From: Trichomonas tenax
Lineage: Eukaryota; Parabasalia; Trichomonadida; Trichomonadidae
DNA: 30,562 nt
Assembly: GCA_023091735.1 (NCBI GenBank)
Contig: JALKBU010000619.1
Span: forward strand, 1-30,562
Direction of reading: 5' to 3'
Within the stretch, counting starts at the first letter, position 1; the number at the start of each line of letters is the position of its first letter. This document shows, one piece after another, positions 10,803 through 21,858 of the stretch. Under the pieces are notes generated by a model. It did no database searches and was not told the origin of the DNA. It was given only the letters and a program-made list of their open reading frames with translations. Position numbers and translations under genes: made by a program.

Positions 10803-10811
10803 TTCATTAAC
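10803..10811 (+). promoter_or_regulatory. Initiator-like element fixing the sensor gene start
   Basis: TTCATTAAC lies directly against the ATG at 10812. TCATTA matches the trichomonad initiator consensus TCAY(T/A)(T/A), which normally sits within about 20 nt of the start codon. This supports 10812 over the earlier in-frame ATG at 10653. Confidence 0.5.
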
Positions 10812-13037
10812 ATGAAATACACAATCAGGAAAACGATAATACTGTTCTGCTTCGGGATATTCTCGATTTTGTCGATGAATATATTTTTTAGCCAATTCGC
10901 ATCTGCGTCTAATCACTACATTGATCAGCGCACACTACAGCTTTTGATGTCAAAGAGTGTTCATGCTTCTGTTCAGGTTAACAACATTATCAAAAACGCT
11001 GTTTTTCTTTCGAATCTGTTTTCTGGCATATTAAGCGATTCTCCGATAATCGATCTATCGAAAAACAACGCTATAAACATAATACGAATGCTTGACGCGT
11101 CAAGAAAAGCTTCAAATGACAAAATTTTTTGGTGGGATATTGCATCGATCGATGGCGAGTATTTTTCTCTATCTGCGCCTTCTGATGGACCGAATCTGAA
11201 CTCAATAAGCTACGGAAAAATGAGCCCTGCGCCTAACAGTAGTTTTAATAGAATTTGGCTTGTTAAAAACGCATTTCCTTCACCAGGATATCCAGATTCT
11301 GGCTATGATAGACTGCAAACAGATTGGACGACATTTACACAGCCGTGGTTCGTAAATGTCCAAAATTCTAACAAAAGTTCATGGGTTCCTCCGTATGTGG
11401 ACTTTTACTATGACATTCCTATGATCATGGTGTCGTATTCTTCGCCTTTCTTCATGAATGGAAAGTTCAATGGAACGACTTCACACACGATTACAATTCA
11501 ATCGCTGAAAAACATTCTGTATTTTCTTTTGCCTTCAGAGAACTCAAAACTCGCATTGCTCGACCAACACAATAATCTCATCGTGTCTACGTCTTCTGAT
11601 ATGGGTTTAGAAATAATGAATGATACATTAGTGTCTAAAGACTTAACATCGATAAATGACCCAGTGTGGAAGTGCGCCTCAGGTCTGGACATCACGAAAC
11701 TAAATGAATTCTATGATGTCACATGCAATATCAAAAATGATCAAAACAGATTTTTCATCAATAATCAGAGATTAACTATAGATAACAACAATCAGTGGAA
11801 GATCATTGGTGCTATCTGTTTATCAGATTTCACTAAAAAAGTATCAGATGATGCTCAAAGAAACGTTGTCAGATCAAATCTATGGATTGTCATTTTGTTT
11901 ATTGTTGTTGGTATGTTCATGCTGCTAAGGTATACAGTGGTTGTGCATTTTCAGAAAAATAACATGAATTACACATCGAAAACTAATTTTTATGAAGATC
12001 TCGATGAAATTGTTCGTTACACTAATTCAAAGAAGATAGCTAACGAAATTTCGCACATGCAAAGGGATTTAATAGCTCCAGATGCAAGTTTATTTTATAA
12101 TATCAACAAAGTTTTCCAAGATGTTAAAAGAGTGAACGTAAGGACAGAATTAATAGAAAAATATTCGATTGTAGAGCCTCTTGACACTCCTTCTCTCAGT
12201 TTTAGACGACATGATGAGAACGATATGTTAATTTATCGTGGCGGTGCTTTAACAACTTATGACGTACCAAGAAAGATCATTGTTAACAACAAGGTTGGTG
12301 TTATCATAAGAACTTTTGAAGCAAATAATTCAGAACTGCTTTTTCAGACTGATCAATTGAATATTTTGCTGGCACAGATATTACACAGCTTTGACAACAA
12401 ATATATCGCTTTGATGTCCGATAGTCTCAATTTATTGAGCTATTTGATCGCTAACGGTTGTCCAGCACTCACATTGAATAATGATCTAATTTTTTCAATG
12501 CTATTCGTTAACCTTGTATTCCACCTCATCAAAGGCCAACAGAAAACAGTAAATACTGTCGGAGAGAAGTATTTTATCGAAGAAAAAGAATCTGTTTATA
12601 TAATTATCGACGATTTACTGGACAATTTCAAGAACATACGACTGAAGAGCGTAGAGTATGACTTCAAGCACTGGAAGAAGATCACAAATCAAGTCATAAG
12701 ATTAATGGATTCTTTATTTATTAGTGAACAAGTCACATTACCCACCAAATTCTTATGCATGACGAAAGAGAGATCAGGAACTCTCTCTAAGACAGAAGAA
12801 ATGACACTTTGTTCAATTTTGTTAGTTATATCACAGTATTCATATTTTTTTATTGACGAGAAGAACTCCAATAGTTTGCTAGAGCTTATGCGCGATGATC
12901 CGAAGTTCACTTTCGCGGAATACAGTTATATCGAGTCTTTCATTAAAACAGAGATATTAAGCAAGAGTATTGATGCCATAGACTCGGTTATCCACCCAAC
13001 GATATTAGAACCAATTTTGAACTATTTTTGTTTGTAA
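10812..13037 (+). CDS. Membrane sensor: dCache ectodomain plus degenerate PDE-like domain
   Basis: A 741-residue protein from the ATG at 10812, chosen because of the adjacent initiator element and because it places a hydrophobic anchor (residues ~8-28) at the N-terminus. Residues ~30-350 form an extracellular domain with dCache hallmarks: FWWDIASIDGEYF, then TQPWFVNVQNSNKSSW with PPYVDFYYDIPMIMVSYSSP, and a strand THTITIQSL-like at the end. It has several N-glycosylation sites. A second membrane helix follows (residues ~357-381, NLWIVILFIVVGMFMLLRY). The cytoplasmic ~350 residues are helical and align by pattern with class I cyclic-nucleotide phosphodiesterases: SVEYDFKHWKKITNQVIRLM resembles the helix before the ATDM motif. 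However, the HN..H and CHD.DH metal-ligand motifs are absent (HD is replaced by text like VFHLIKG). The dCache call is firm; the dead-PDE reading is inference. The stop codon overlaps TAAA. Confidence 0.75.
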   Translation: MKYTIRKTIILFCFGIFSILSMNIFFSQFASASNHYIDQRTLQLLMSKSVHASVQVNNIIKNAVFLSNLFSGILSDSPIIDLSKNNAINIIRMLDASRKASNDKIFWWDIASIDGEYFSLSAPSDGPNLNSISYGKMSPAPNSSFNRIWLVKNAFPSPGYPDSGYDRLQTDWTTFTQPWFVNVQNSNKSSWVPPYVDFYYDIPMIMVSYSSPFFMNGKFNGTTSHTITIQSLKNILYFLLPSENSKLALLDQHNNLIVSTSSDMGLEIMNDTLVSKDLTSINDPVWKCASGLDITKLNEFYDVTCNIKNDQNRFFINNQRLTIDNNNQWKIIGAICLSDFTKKVSDDAQRNVVRSNLWIVILFIVVGMFMLLRYTVVVHFQKNNMNYTSKTNFYEDLDEIVRYTNSKKIANEISHMQRDLIAPDASLFYNINKVFQDVKRVNVRTELIEKYSIVEPLDTPSLSFRRHDENDMLIYRGGALTTYDVPRKIIVNNKVGVIIRTFEANNSELLFQTDQLNILLAQILHSFDNKYIALMSDSLNLLSYLIANGCPALTLNNDLIFSMLFVNLVFHLIKGQQKTVNTVGEKYFIEEKESVYIIIDDLLDNFKNIRLKSVEYDFKHWKKITNQVIRLMDSLFISEQVTLPTKFLCMTKERSGTLSKTEEMTLCSILLVISQYSYFFIDEKNSNSLLELMRDDPKFTFAEYSYIESFIKTEILSKSIDAIDSVIHPTILEPILNYFCL

Positions 13038-13305
13038 AAAATTGTTTGTATATAATTATAGATTTTATATAACCAAACAAAGTTTTTGTTTTGATAATAT
13101 AAAATCCTTTCGAGCTATAGATTGCTGTTGACAATAGATGAGTAACACATTGATTTGAGGGAAATATGATTAAGATTTGGCCATTGGAGGATTTTAGTGG
13201 CATATACTCATATATTTCATGGTTTACATAATACAAATAGATAATAATATATAAAAACAACAACAAAAATCAGACAAATATTGTCAATTATATAAATCGA
13301 AAATG

Positions 13306-13884
13306 CTAGACGGTATTTGATGGAAAGGAGCGGAAGATGAAAGCTGGGGTCAGCGGTTGATCCAAGCTTTGCCTCTTTTTAGGATTCGGATATTTAGAAT
13401 CAGGACAAACAGTTTTCGGAGAGTTGATTTTGATTCTTTGTTCGCGAATCGTAGTTTTTCCGTTCTTGTATTTGATCTGGACCAATTTCGAAGGCACTTT
13501 CGTTACGACGGGTCCGAAGAATGGTGAAACGCACGCGTCAGTGAGGTGTGCCTCAACGACGAAATCGATATTTTCGTGTATCTCGTCAGTTGCCTTCATT
13601 TTCAGCTTCATTCTGCTTATGCAATTAAGAGGTAAAATTGAAATATTCATTTTCGCGTAAGATTTGACGTCCCCGAACCCGATAACCTTCACTAAAACAG
13701 TGTCCATCATGTCGTGGACAGGAAGCTTAAAGTGTTCAGGGATCATAACATGTTGATTATTTTGTATAGGGACAATGATTTCTTCTTTTCCTTTAAAGCC
13801 GATTCCAAGTTGGTGAGTAATGTGGAGCGAAGGCTGAGGAAGGATTAATTCTATAATTCGTATATATAGATCATAATTGGGCAT
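13306..13884 (-). CDS. Small C2-like beta-sandwich protein, hypothetical
   Basis: A 192-residue frame beginning MPNYDLYIRIIELILPQPSL. The first ~100 residues alternate short hydrophobic strands with polar turns (ITHQLGIGFKGKEEIIVPI, then DTVLVKVIGFGDVKSYAKMNI), the pattern of a single C2-type domain. The acidic calcium-binding loops are not seen. A second beta-rich stretch (IDFVVEAHLTDACVSPFFGP) follows, then a basic tail rich in Lys, Pro and Ser (NPKKRQSLDQPLTPAF). Small single-C2 proteins of this sort are common in trichomonads. It is oriented tail-to-tail with the sensor gene, 268 bp away. Real coding capacity is well supported by composition; the C2 label is moderate. Confidence 0.6.
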   Translation of the reverse strand: MPNYDLYIRIIELILPQPSLHITHQLGIGFKGKEEIIVPIQNNQHVMIPEHFKLPVHDMMDTVLVKVIGFGDVKSYAKMNISILPLNCISRMKLKMKATDEIHENIDFVVEAHLTDACVSPFFGPVVTKVPSKLVQIKYKNGKTTIREQRIKINSPKTVCPDSKYPNPKKRQSLDQPLTPAFIFRSFPSNTV

Positions 13885-15985
13885 TTTATATTCAGTTTAT
13901 AAAAAAGTGCTATGAAAATTTATTATTCTCTCAAAAATATTTTATCACAATTGGATATAGCTCTATATGTAGATTAAAAAGCTGTAATATTTATTTTTTA
14001 AATTTATCGATATTTTTGTTCACCATAAGAGGTGTAGAGTTTAACAATAAAAATTAAATGGAGATCTATACGTTGGAGCTCACAAAAATAATTTGTCTGG
14101 CCAACTGAAAAATTTTAAGAAACCAATATATCCTATGATATTTATGTAATATGGATCACAATTGATAAATATATTATTTGAGAAAAATTGATAATTATAA
14201 TGCCTACATCGTAATTATGCTAGCAATAATGAACGATAAATTTGAAATTTTGAGGGCTGATTTGAATTTTTATCATTACGACAAAAATTTGATATGAAAA
14301 ATGGAAGTTTCGGGTCACTTGAAGCATATATTTTCATTCATTAACGATTTGTGAAAGTTCGCAAAATTATTGTTTCTATTGGCGAAATGTTGTTTATTTC
14401 TGTGTAATGAAGGTATTTGCTTTTTATCAAAATTTTCATTGTTCTGAAATGTTTTCCTTCAATTCAAATTGAAAAAAATCGGATATTCAGATTCAGTATA
14501 GTGTATTCTTCATTATTTTAACGAGATGCGAAAACTGAATATATGACATTCTCGGCTTTACACAACAATAACAGTTCTCATAACTTATTCTTGTAGAGCT
14601 TTAAACAACTAATATCCTATGTGTGTACACTGTTTCTGTTATTCCTAACTTTGGATAACTGTTAGATTTTAGGTTATTACATATTTTGATAACCGAAGAA
14701 TCCTTATATTATCGATTCAATCATTTCTTTTTATTATAATTTTTGTGCGCTTTCTTATGGTAGTTAGAATCTTTTACTCTCATTTTTATTTCATTGAGAA
14801 GTCGGAAAGAGGAAAGTTTATGATCACAATATTGTCTTGATCAGATATTTTAAACGCGCTCTAGAATCCCATTGTAATATTAGAACATTGTGTTTATAAA
14901 TTTCTTGAATTAACGAAAATACTGAAGCTAAAATGACGAAATTTCATCTATTTCAAAAGACTTTTTAGATTTTTATTTTTTCATATTTTTGTTTTAATCG
15001 AAAGTTGAACTAATCAAGATCATATTTTCAACTTTCAAAAACAGATGCTATGGCGCCCACACATAGGACAGATTGGTGCCCTAAAATTATATTGTCTTCG
15101 ATTCGATACAATATCGACAATCAAATGTCTGTATAGTTGATGCCAGAAATTGAGCGTTTTTTAAAATATTTGTAAACAATTGTGATTATAAATCAAAGAT
15201 AACTCGTATTGTCTAACATGACGAACAGTTACGCATAAGCTATCTGTTGTCATATCATTAGGCATCAAAAACGCCTATTGTTGATCAATACTCGGATTTA
15301 TTGCATTGTCTGCGGCACTCTGAGGTTTTTAGATCATCGTGCGTTCTAGAAACATCATGATGCCATAGAAAATGTATATTTGTAAAGAGAATGTAGAATG
15401 ACTAAGTTTTGAGTAAATCTCGAAGGCGCCAACAGACATCAAACTATAAACTGAGTAGAAAAGCTTCGCGCTTGTGATTTGTCGACTGTTGATGCCTTAT
15501 TTGCGATGAAGTTGCGATAATATCGAAGACTGAGAATTCTTGAATGAAGCACCACTAGTTTTTCACTGGCAAGAGCAATGACTGCACTGATTGATTCTTG
15601 GAACTAGTGAAAAACTAGTGGAGAACGCATTACCACATTTGGTAGCGCACGTATAAGTTTAAAATTAGTAAATAAGGGGGGTAGTGATGCATCTTAAATT
15701 TCCCTTTTATGGGTAAATTTGAACGGTGGCTTCTATCGTCACAATTTTTTTGGTGTCCAACATAACCTTAGACACTCTCAAATTTTGAATAGTGTGCGAC
15801 AGTTTTTTGATATACCATTCAAAAAATTTGAAATGCAAGATAATAAGAAATATGCAACCTATGGATATAGTCAATTCGTTTGGCTGAATTAGAATTTTCA
15901 AAACAGTTGATTTTTACTCCAAAAACTCAAAACAAACACAAAAAATGAATTTTAAAATAGACACACTCCTGAGAACACTTGACAT
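13885..15985. other. Intergenic interval with one long inverted repeat
   Basis: About 2.1 kb of AT-rich DNA with no supported gene. It contains the inverted repeat at 15552-15621. From about 15940 the base composition rises toward that of the cyclase pseudogene, so the outermost relic of that gene may begin slightly earlier than annotated. Confidence 0.45.
15552..15621. repeat. 16-bp perfect inverted repeat
   Basis: CCACTAGTTTTTCACT at 15552-15567 is the exact reverse complement of AGTGAAAAACTAGTGG at 15606-15621, with 38 bp between. Weaker pairing (CAAGA with TCTTG) continues inside. The size suits a small transposon-derived foldback; no convincing target duplication was found. Confidence 0.7.
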
Positions 15986-18900
15986 GAAACTCAGGACACA
16001 CTTTTTCGAAAAGCGTACGTACATAAGACTACAACAAGAATCGACAAATCATCCACATACATTGTAAGCTTCTGGATGTCCATATGTCCGAACAATACTG
16101 CCCCTATTGGCATTCAGTACATTGGACAGCTGATTTCTGCTTGGATATCGAAGAGACAGAAAATCGACATTCTCAGTGGCATAGCGCTTGTCCTCGGCAT
16201 CGTTGGTGTTCTTCTTTGGTCACTTATTATGATCAACATCTACTCTACAACACTTAACTTCAGACCAACCCCCTTCCTTGCCATCGAGGGTAAGCCACAG
16301 AACCTTCTTTTCATCGATAATCTTCTTGTTACTCTCTTCACATCCCTTACATCGTATCTTACGAACCTCCCGACAATCATCCTTATGGCTCTCGCAGCTA
16401 TTGTCTACGCATTTAACTGCTCAACTTGCTTCAACTGCGGTACATACGTTAGTAAAATCAACCAGATTCTTTGCCTCGGCGGCTCATTCTTTGGAGTCAT
16501 CATCCTTGGTGTTTCACTTTATTCCGTAATTGTCAATTTCGTATGGTCTGAATACATCTTTATTGTGTATATCGGCTGTGGCATTATCTGCTTCGTTGCT
16601 GCGTTCTACATCATCAAATTCAAGGCTCGTAAGAATCTTGCAACTCTCGATAACTTCCAGGATTCTAACGATATCGCCACCTTCCATTCTCCAGGTCGCT
16701 TCAAAGGCTGCTTGACAGCAGGTTTCATATGCTGCCACAAATTCTGCTTGAACTACTCTGTTTTCAAGGCTGCTGTCGACGAATGGTCAGAAAACTAATC
16801 AATTTGAGGTGCTTACGCTAAGTTGGCAGCCATTTACTCTGAAAACAACCAAACACTTCTCCTCATCGGCCAGAACGTCGTTAAAATCAAAGCTAGAAGC
16901 AACATGAAGGATACATTTTTTTCCAACGTCGGTTCCATCATTAAGATGCGTGAAACAAACCTTTCTCCAAACCTTAAGAGCGGTATCTCCAAGGTTACAA
17001 AGGTTACGCAGAAGGCTAAGAACAGACTGAGAAACATTTGGGATCTCGTTCTTCAAAGTGAGACAGAAATAGGTAACGCTATTTCCGAAGCTATGGACAG
17101 AAAAGATGAAACCGAGACTGAGCTTAAGCACTTAGTCCTCGTTTATCCAAACAACAGATTCGTTGCTAAACAATACGCAAGATTCCAACACGAAATCAAG
17201 GCTGACTCATAACAATACAAGATCTGGAACGACAACGTTCAAATTCTCCAGCGTGGTGGTCAAATTAACCCAGATACAGTTCACGATCTCGGTCTTTCTG
17301 CCTTCCCTAACATCCCAGATCATATTGAGACCAACGCCGTCCAGAGCGTCATCTCTATTGAAGCAGATATGGCTGTTGATGAAGCAGGCTCTGACGATGA
17401 GAACAATAACAACGATACAACTGATGTCATTGCACTCACAATCAACAGGCACATCATTCCAGCCATCAGATTCATCAACATTTCAACAATTGGTTTATTC
17501 GTTGTTTTAATTAAACCAATCTACACACAGGGCCTTCTCGTCCCCGTCGACATGCTTCACGGTATTTCTTTCATGAGAAACCTTATTAACATGATGTCAG
17601 TTTTCGCCTCCAAGTTCGCCTTCGAGAAGCTCCCTGACCTGATAATACAAATCAGACACTTATGGACTCCACAACCATTTCAGAGAACTTCCCGATGACT
17701 GCCTCCGTTGACAAGCGTCAGACCGATGATATCATTGGTTTCCTCATTTCTCAGATTCCACAGGCTCTCGAAAAGCTTTCTACACTCCTCTATTTCCAGC
17801 CAAATGATCCATACATCTCATTGGCTAGAGAAGCTATTTACTCAAACGACTTGCTCCAGGCAATCACATAGATCAGGATGCTAATGCTTCCGATATATGC
17901 ACACAGATTGCTACACAAGTCCAGAAAGTTAAGGATCACAAGGACTTCGCATACGAATACGTTAAGTCCTCTGAGTTCCTTACAGCTCTTAACAACAACG
18001 TCGAACCAACAAAGAGAATGAACATCGCTCTTGAGAACATCACATAGTTCATTACTCACTACGATAAGAACAATCAGATCATCTGCTACTCTATCATGGG
18101 TGTCTACATCTTCCTTGTTCTCGTCTTCTACTTCGTTATCCTCATGATCCAGCAGGCTATGTACAGAAAGACCAGAGCAGATATCTACAACCTTCTTTCA
18201 ATCTTTCCGAAGACAATCATCTCTCCAATCTCTGTTAACTACGATTCTCTTAAGAAGAACTCAATATCCCAGCAGTCCCAGGATAACCACGAAAACCTCA
18301 ACCCGCAAGAAGAAAACATCATCAAAATCCTTTCTTCCATCACAGATAGTGCTGGTACAGCTTCATTCCAGCTCTTCGGCGCTAGCTGCTTCATTGTCAT
18401 CATGCTTTGCGGTTCCCTTGCTGCTTACTTCGAGATAGACTCATACCAGATTGCTTCCACATCCCTCGTTACATCATATCCACACGTTAACTATTTGATG
18501 GGTGTTTGCTCATTCATTTACGCTATTCTTACCTCATTCTTCAAGATTTTGATGAACCAGTATCCAGAAATGAAGGGTACAATGCAGGATGAATCTGAAG
18601 AAAAGGAGATCATTAAGACAATGCAGATCAATGGAGTCGAGTACCTTAACCAGCTCAGATTCGGTTGTCCAACAGAAGACAAGAAGCCTTTCATTCGTAT
18701 GACAGCTGCCCTTGCTCGTGCTTCTTCAATGATTAACTGTCCAAACTACACAGAACCACTGCTTACACTCACACAATCAGCTGTTTGCTTCTCTGAAGAG
18801 TGGCAAATCTATCTATGTTTGGCTTTCGTTAAGAAGCTCGAGCAGCAGTACATCAACAAAGTTAATCTCAACAGTCGTAAAGATAAGCTCTCGGACGTTT

Positions 18901-19973
18901 TCCAGGTTGGCCAGTCCAGCTTTATCAGGCCTTCGTCCCAACAGGCGATGATATTGTCTCCACAACAAAGACAGAGATCAACGAGCAGAACAGCACACTC
19001 ATCACAAAGACTCATCTTTATCTTAGTTTCTTTATTCTTCTCCATCATTGTCATCCTTATGGCGAACCATGAAGACAAGTCGCTTAAGTTCTATCTCAGA
19101 CTCTTCCTTAAGTGCCCACGAGAGAATCATGGATCTCTTGTCCGGCGACTACAACACAAATGATATCTTCGACAAGGAGACATGCAAAGCCACAATGACA
19201 GATCAAGAATCCGGTGAAAAGATTTACCTTTCATTCGCTAACCTCACATCCAATGGCAACAAGATCATCACAATCAGAGATAAGACACAGACTGTCCTCC
19301 AGGAGCAGATGATCGCTGATGATCGCTGAAGAGCGCAAGAAGTCCGACACAATGCTTGCCTCCATCCTTCCATCTTCATTAGTTCCAAGAGTTCAGGCTG
19401 GTGAAAAGAACATTTCATTCTCCATCCAATCTGCTTCCGTCTTGTTCCTTGATATCGTCGAATTCACGCCATGGTGCGGCTCTCACGAGGCACAATACGG
19501 AATGAAGATGCTCAACATACTCTTCAAGGAGTTCGATACCCTCACCAACGAGCGGTAAGACAATGACAAAGATCAAATGCATCGGTGACTGCTACGTCTG
19601 CGCAGGTGATATCTTCGATGAAGTCAACCAGCCGCAGATCTATGCAAGAGAAGTTGTCGACTTCGATTGTCATGCCATCAAGAAGATCCTTGACGTCAAC
19701 GAATCTCAGGGTGAAAACCTCAAGATCAGAGTTGGTGTCAACACTGGTGGTCTAATCGTCGCTGGTGTTTTCGGAATAGAGAAGCCAACATTCAAAATTC
19801 TCGGCCCAACAATCAACATCGCTGAACAGATGGAGTCTAAGGGCGTCCCAATGATGACACAGATCTCAAGACCTGTCTACGAACTTATTTACGGTTCGCA
19901 GTTTGTCATCAAAGAGAGAGGTGAGGTCGAGCTCAGGCGCGGCAAGATGATCTGCTACTTAGTTGAGCCATAA
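15986..19973 (+). pseudogene. Adenylyl/guanylyl cyclase pseudogene (trichomonad multi-pass family)
   Basis: The N-terminal membrane region (about 16060-16620, for example STTLNFRPTPFLAIEGKPQN), the helical linker (VYPNNRFVAKQYARF near 17140-17190), further membrane segments (18096-18170, 18360-18550, about 19010-19060) and a class III cyclase domain (19330-19973) appear in the usual order. Catalytic text survives: FLDIVEFT and CIGDCYVCAGD (metal Asp residues), TKIK (base-selecting Lys region), RVGVNTGG and LGPTINIAEQME (transition-state Asn). The gene is dead. Stops occur at 16796 (TAA), 16805 (TGA where Trp is expected), 17210 (TAA) and near 18046 (TAG). Frame changes occur near 17640, 17870, 18900, 19010-19110 and 19550. 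A 10-bp tandem duplication of GATGATCGCT (19308-19327) causes another. The 5' end is missing or unrecognisable. Codons are strikingly C-ending and GC-richer than neighbours, suggesting descent from a highly expressed or recently duplicated copy. Confidence 0.92.
19308..19327. repeat. 10-bp tandem duplication inside the cyclase pseudogene
   Basis: GATGATCGCT is present twice in a row (19308-19317, 19318-19327). Removing one copy would restore the family text EQMIAEERKK; with both, the frame ends at the following TGA. Confidence 0.9.
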
Positions 19974-20580
19974 GACTTCGTTATTATTTATATTATTTAT
20001 TTTTGTGTGATTCCTCATGATTTTTTTTAAAAAATATTTTTTCTCTAAATTTCCGTTTTTCATTTTCAAACAAAACTTTTATCAATATAAGCACTCACTG
20101 CCATTTGCTGCACATCATTTTCTGCTTGAATTCACCCCGCTTTGGATAGAATTTAAATTTTATCATCATTAATAAATGATAACAATCGATCTCATTTGAT
20201 TATCATTGGAATTCTAAACCAATCAATCTAATAATAAGTTGATTTTAGAATAGAAATTATTCATGTTAAGTCTACAATGGAGATAATATGGCCTATAAAA
20301 CCCTATTATGCCCAATTTTTGCTATAGTTTAATTTGATCACAAAATATTTCATTGTGAAAAAATTGGAAGAAACCATGTTTGCCACTTTAGATTCATCTA
20401 TAATAGGCATTTCAAATACATGATCAATTACATCGACATTGTCAATTAACTGGATGTTTTCATTCATTTTTCAAATAATATAATTTACGTGACATAATTT
20501 TGATTTACAGAACATAATTTAGTTTACATGACATTTTATTTCTGCCATGTCAAAAATCACATCTGGCAATTTGCCATTTC
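19974..20580. other. Intergenic interval with a 3-copy promoter-proximal repeat
   Basis: AT-rich DNA between the cyclase pseudogene and the lectin gene. The only structure noted is the tandem repeat at 20484-20542. No coding region or RNA gene was recognised. Confidence 0.5.
20484..20542 (+). promoter_or_regulatory. Three tandem ~20-bp repeats upstream of the lectin gene
   Basis: TTTACGTGACATAATTT (20484), TTTACAGAACATAATTT (20504) and TTTACATGACATTTTAT (20523) form three imperfect tandem units ending about 40 bp before the ATG at 20581. The core is the reverse complement of the TGNCAYGTAAA strings found upstream of the P4-like gene. Their position suggests regulatory sites; function is inferred only. 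Confidence 0.4.
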
Positions 20581-21858
20581 ATGTTTTTCGTTCTCTCTTC
20601 ACTGGCGCTTTATCAGGAGAACGTGTACAGCCTCGTGCCTCCATTCAAGACAGAGAACGTTGACGAAGTCGGCAACTGGACAATGATCGGCCAAGCGACG
20701 AATATGAAAACAAAAATTCGATTATCGCACAATCTAATCGACCAATACGGCAAATTATGCAACAGAATTCCTTTCATATTCAATGAGTGGGGACTTGATG
20801 TGAATTTCTCTATCCATGGCGGCCCTGGAGGAGGAAGTTTTTACATTCTCTATTCTAAGCAAATTTGCCAAGAAGTTGACGAACCATTCGATGGGTGGGG
20901 TATCCTTGTCGATATTGCTCCAGTCGAAAGCACTTATTCAGACATTTATTTATATCAATGCAAGAATCAAACTTTAAACAACGGAGACAGATTATACCTC
21001 GGACGTGCAACACTTGTTAATTCGTCAACGCCATGCCAAATCCACGTTTCAAAGAGATATGATTTTCTCACTATTGATTTATTCTCAAACAACACATTCG
21101 ACCGTTTATATGCCGACGCAATTAACGATACTGTTCTCTACGGATATATTTCTTTGATCGCTGACACACCACATCATTTAGATAAAACAAATAAAATCGA
21201 TATTGATGAAGTAGACGTTTGGCCAGCGGACGATCATTATATGATGAGAGCAGATAAGCTCAATTACACGGCTTTTAACCGCAAACAAGTTGACAAAGTT
21301 TTCAAAATGAGAAGAACCCTCAAACAGAAAAGGAGAAGCTTGATGCCACTCATGCAGAAGTTCACTAAAGAGGTACAAGATATGAACGGTACTCTTTCGA
21401 ATGATCAAAGAAAGAATTTGACTGAAGCATTTATGTTAGTTAATGAAGCTATTAAAAGATCACGCGATTCCATCAGACTAGAGGCTCTTGAGCAATTTAT
21501 TGCAACAAATTTGAACGATGCTCTTGGAAACGCAATGGATAGAATTGAAATTGCAAAAGCTGAACTCGATGAAGTCAAAACTAACGTTGATGTACTCTAC
21601 GCAAACCTCTCAAGTATGGTTCGCAACATGATATTCGAATCGAATAATGATTTATTATATATTGGTGCTCAAATGATGGTCGGAGCACGTGGACTCAAAT
21701 TGGAGACGGTTAAGAATGATACCATCATTGAGGATGGAACACAGGTTGTTGACGATGTTATTACAATTGGCATTCTTGCAGTTTGCGTTGTCGAAGTAGT
21801 TCTTTACGTTATATTTTTCCTTCACAAGAGAAGAGAGTTCGCTAGGAAATATGATTAA
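20581..21858 (+). CDS. L-type lectin-like cargo receptor (ERGIC-53/VIP36 family)
   Basis: A 425-residue type I membrane protein. A short leader (MFFVLSSLALYQ) is followed by a leguminous-lectin domain (residues ~15-205). Landmarks are GNWTMIGQATNMKTKIRLS, IPFIFNEWGLDVNFSIHG, GGGSFYILYS and PFDGWGILVDI, matching the NW, W-V-F-IHG, GDGFAxWYT and GLGxFxDT positions of LMAN-type lectins. Residues ~240-380 are a coiled-coil stalk (KVFKMRRTLKQKRRSLMPLM and later heptads), as in ERGIC-53. One membrane helix lies at ~394-414, then a 10-residue cytosolic tail, KRREFARKYD. Family members ferry glycoproteins between ER and Golgi. Oddities: the calcium/sugar loop normally reading DTFDND is replaced by DIAPVES, and the tail lacks a terminal KKFF or KKXX signal. 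Glycan binding is therefore uncertain. Confidence 0.85.
   Translation: MFFVLSSLALYQENVYSLVPPFKTENVDEVGNWTMIGQATNMKTKIRLSHNLIDQYGKLCNRIPFIFNEWGLDVNFSIHGGPGGGSFYILYSKQICQEVDEPFDGWGILVDIAPVESTYSDIYLYQCKNQTLNNGDRLYLGRATLVNSSTPCQIHVSKRYDFLTIDLFSNNTFDRLYADAINDTVLYGYISLIADTPHHLDKTNKIDIDEVDVWPADDHYMMRADKLNYTAFNRKQVDKVFKMRRTLKQKRRSLMPLMQKFTKEVQDMNGTLSNDQRKNLTEAFMLVNEAIKRSRDSIRLEALEQFIATNLNDALGNAMDRIEIAKAELDEVKTNVDVLYANLSSMVRNMIFESNNDLLYIGAQMMVGARGLKLETVKNDTIIEDGTQVVDDVITIGILAVCVVEVVLYVIFFLHKRREFARKYD

Noticed and set aside
10653..10811. In-frame N-terminal extension of the sensor protein from the ATG at 10653
   Set aside because: It would put 53 polar residues before the membrane anchor, its sequence is dominated by the GC-rich hairpins, and an initiator-like TCATTA abuts the later ATG at 10812.
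10578..10916. 112-codon minus-strand frame over the sensor start
   Set aside because: Antisense to coding and hairpin sequence; no motif, and it is better explained by the structures on the plus strand.
4861..15800. Shared 13-mer TTGAATAGTGTGC (inverted) near 4870 and 15785
   Set aside because: A match of this length is expected by chance in 30 kb of AT-biased sequence; no extended similarity.
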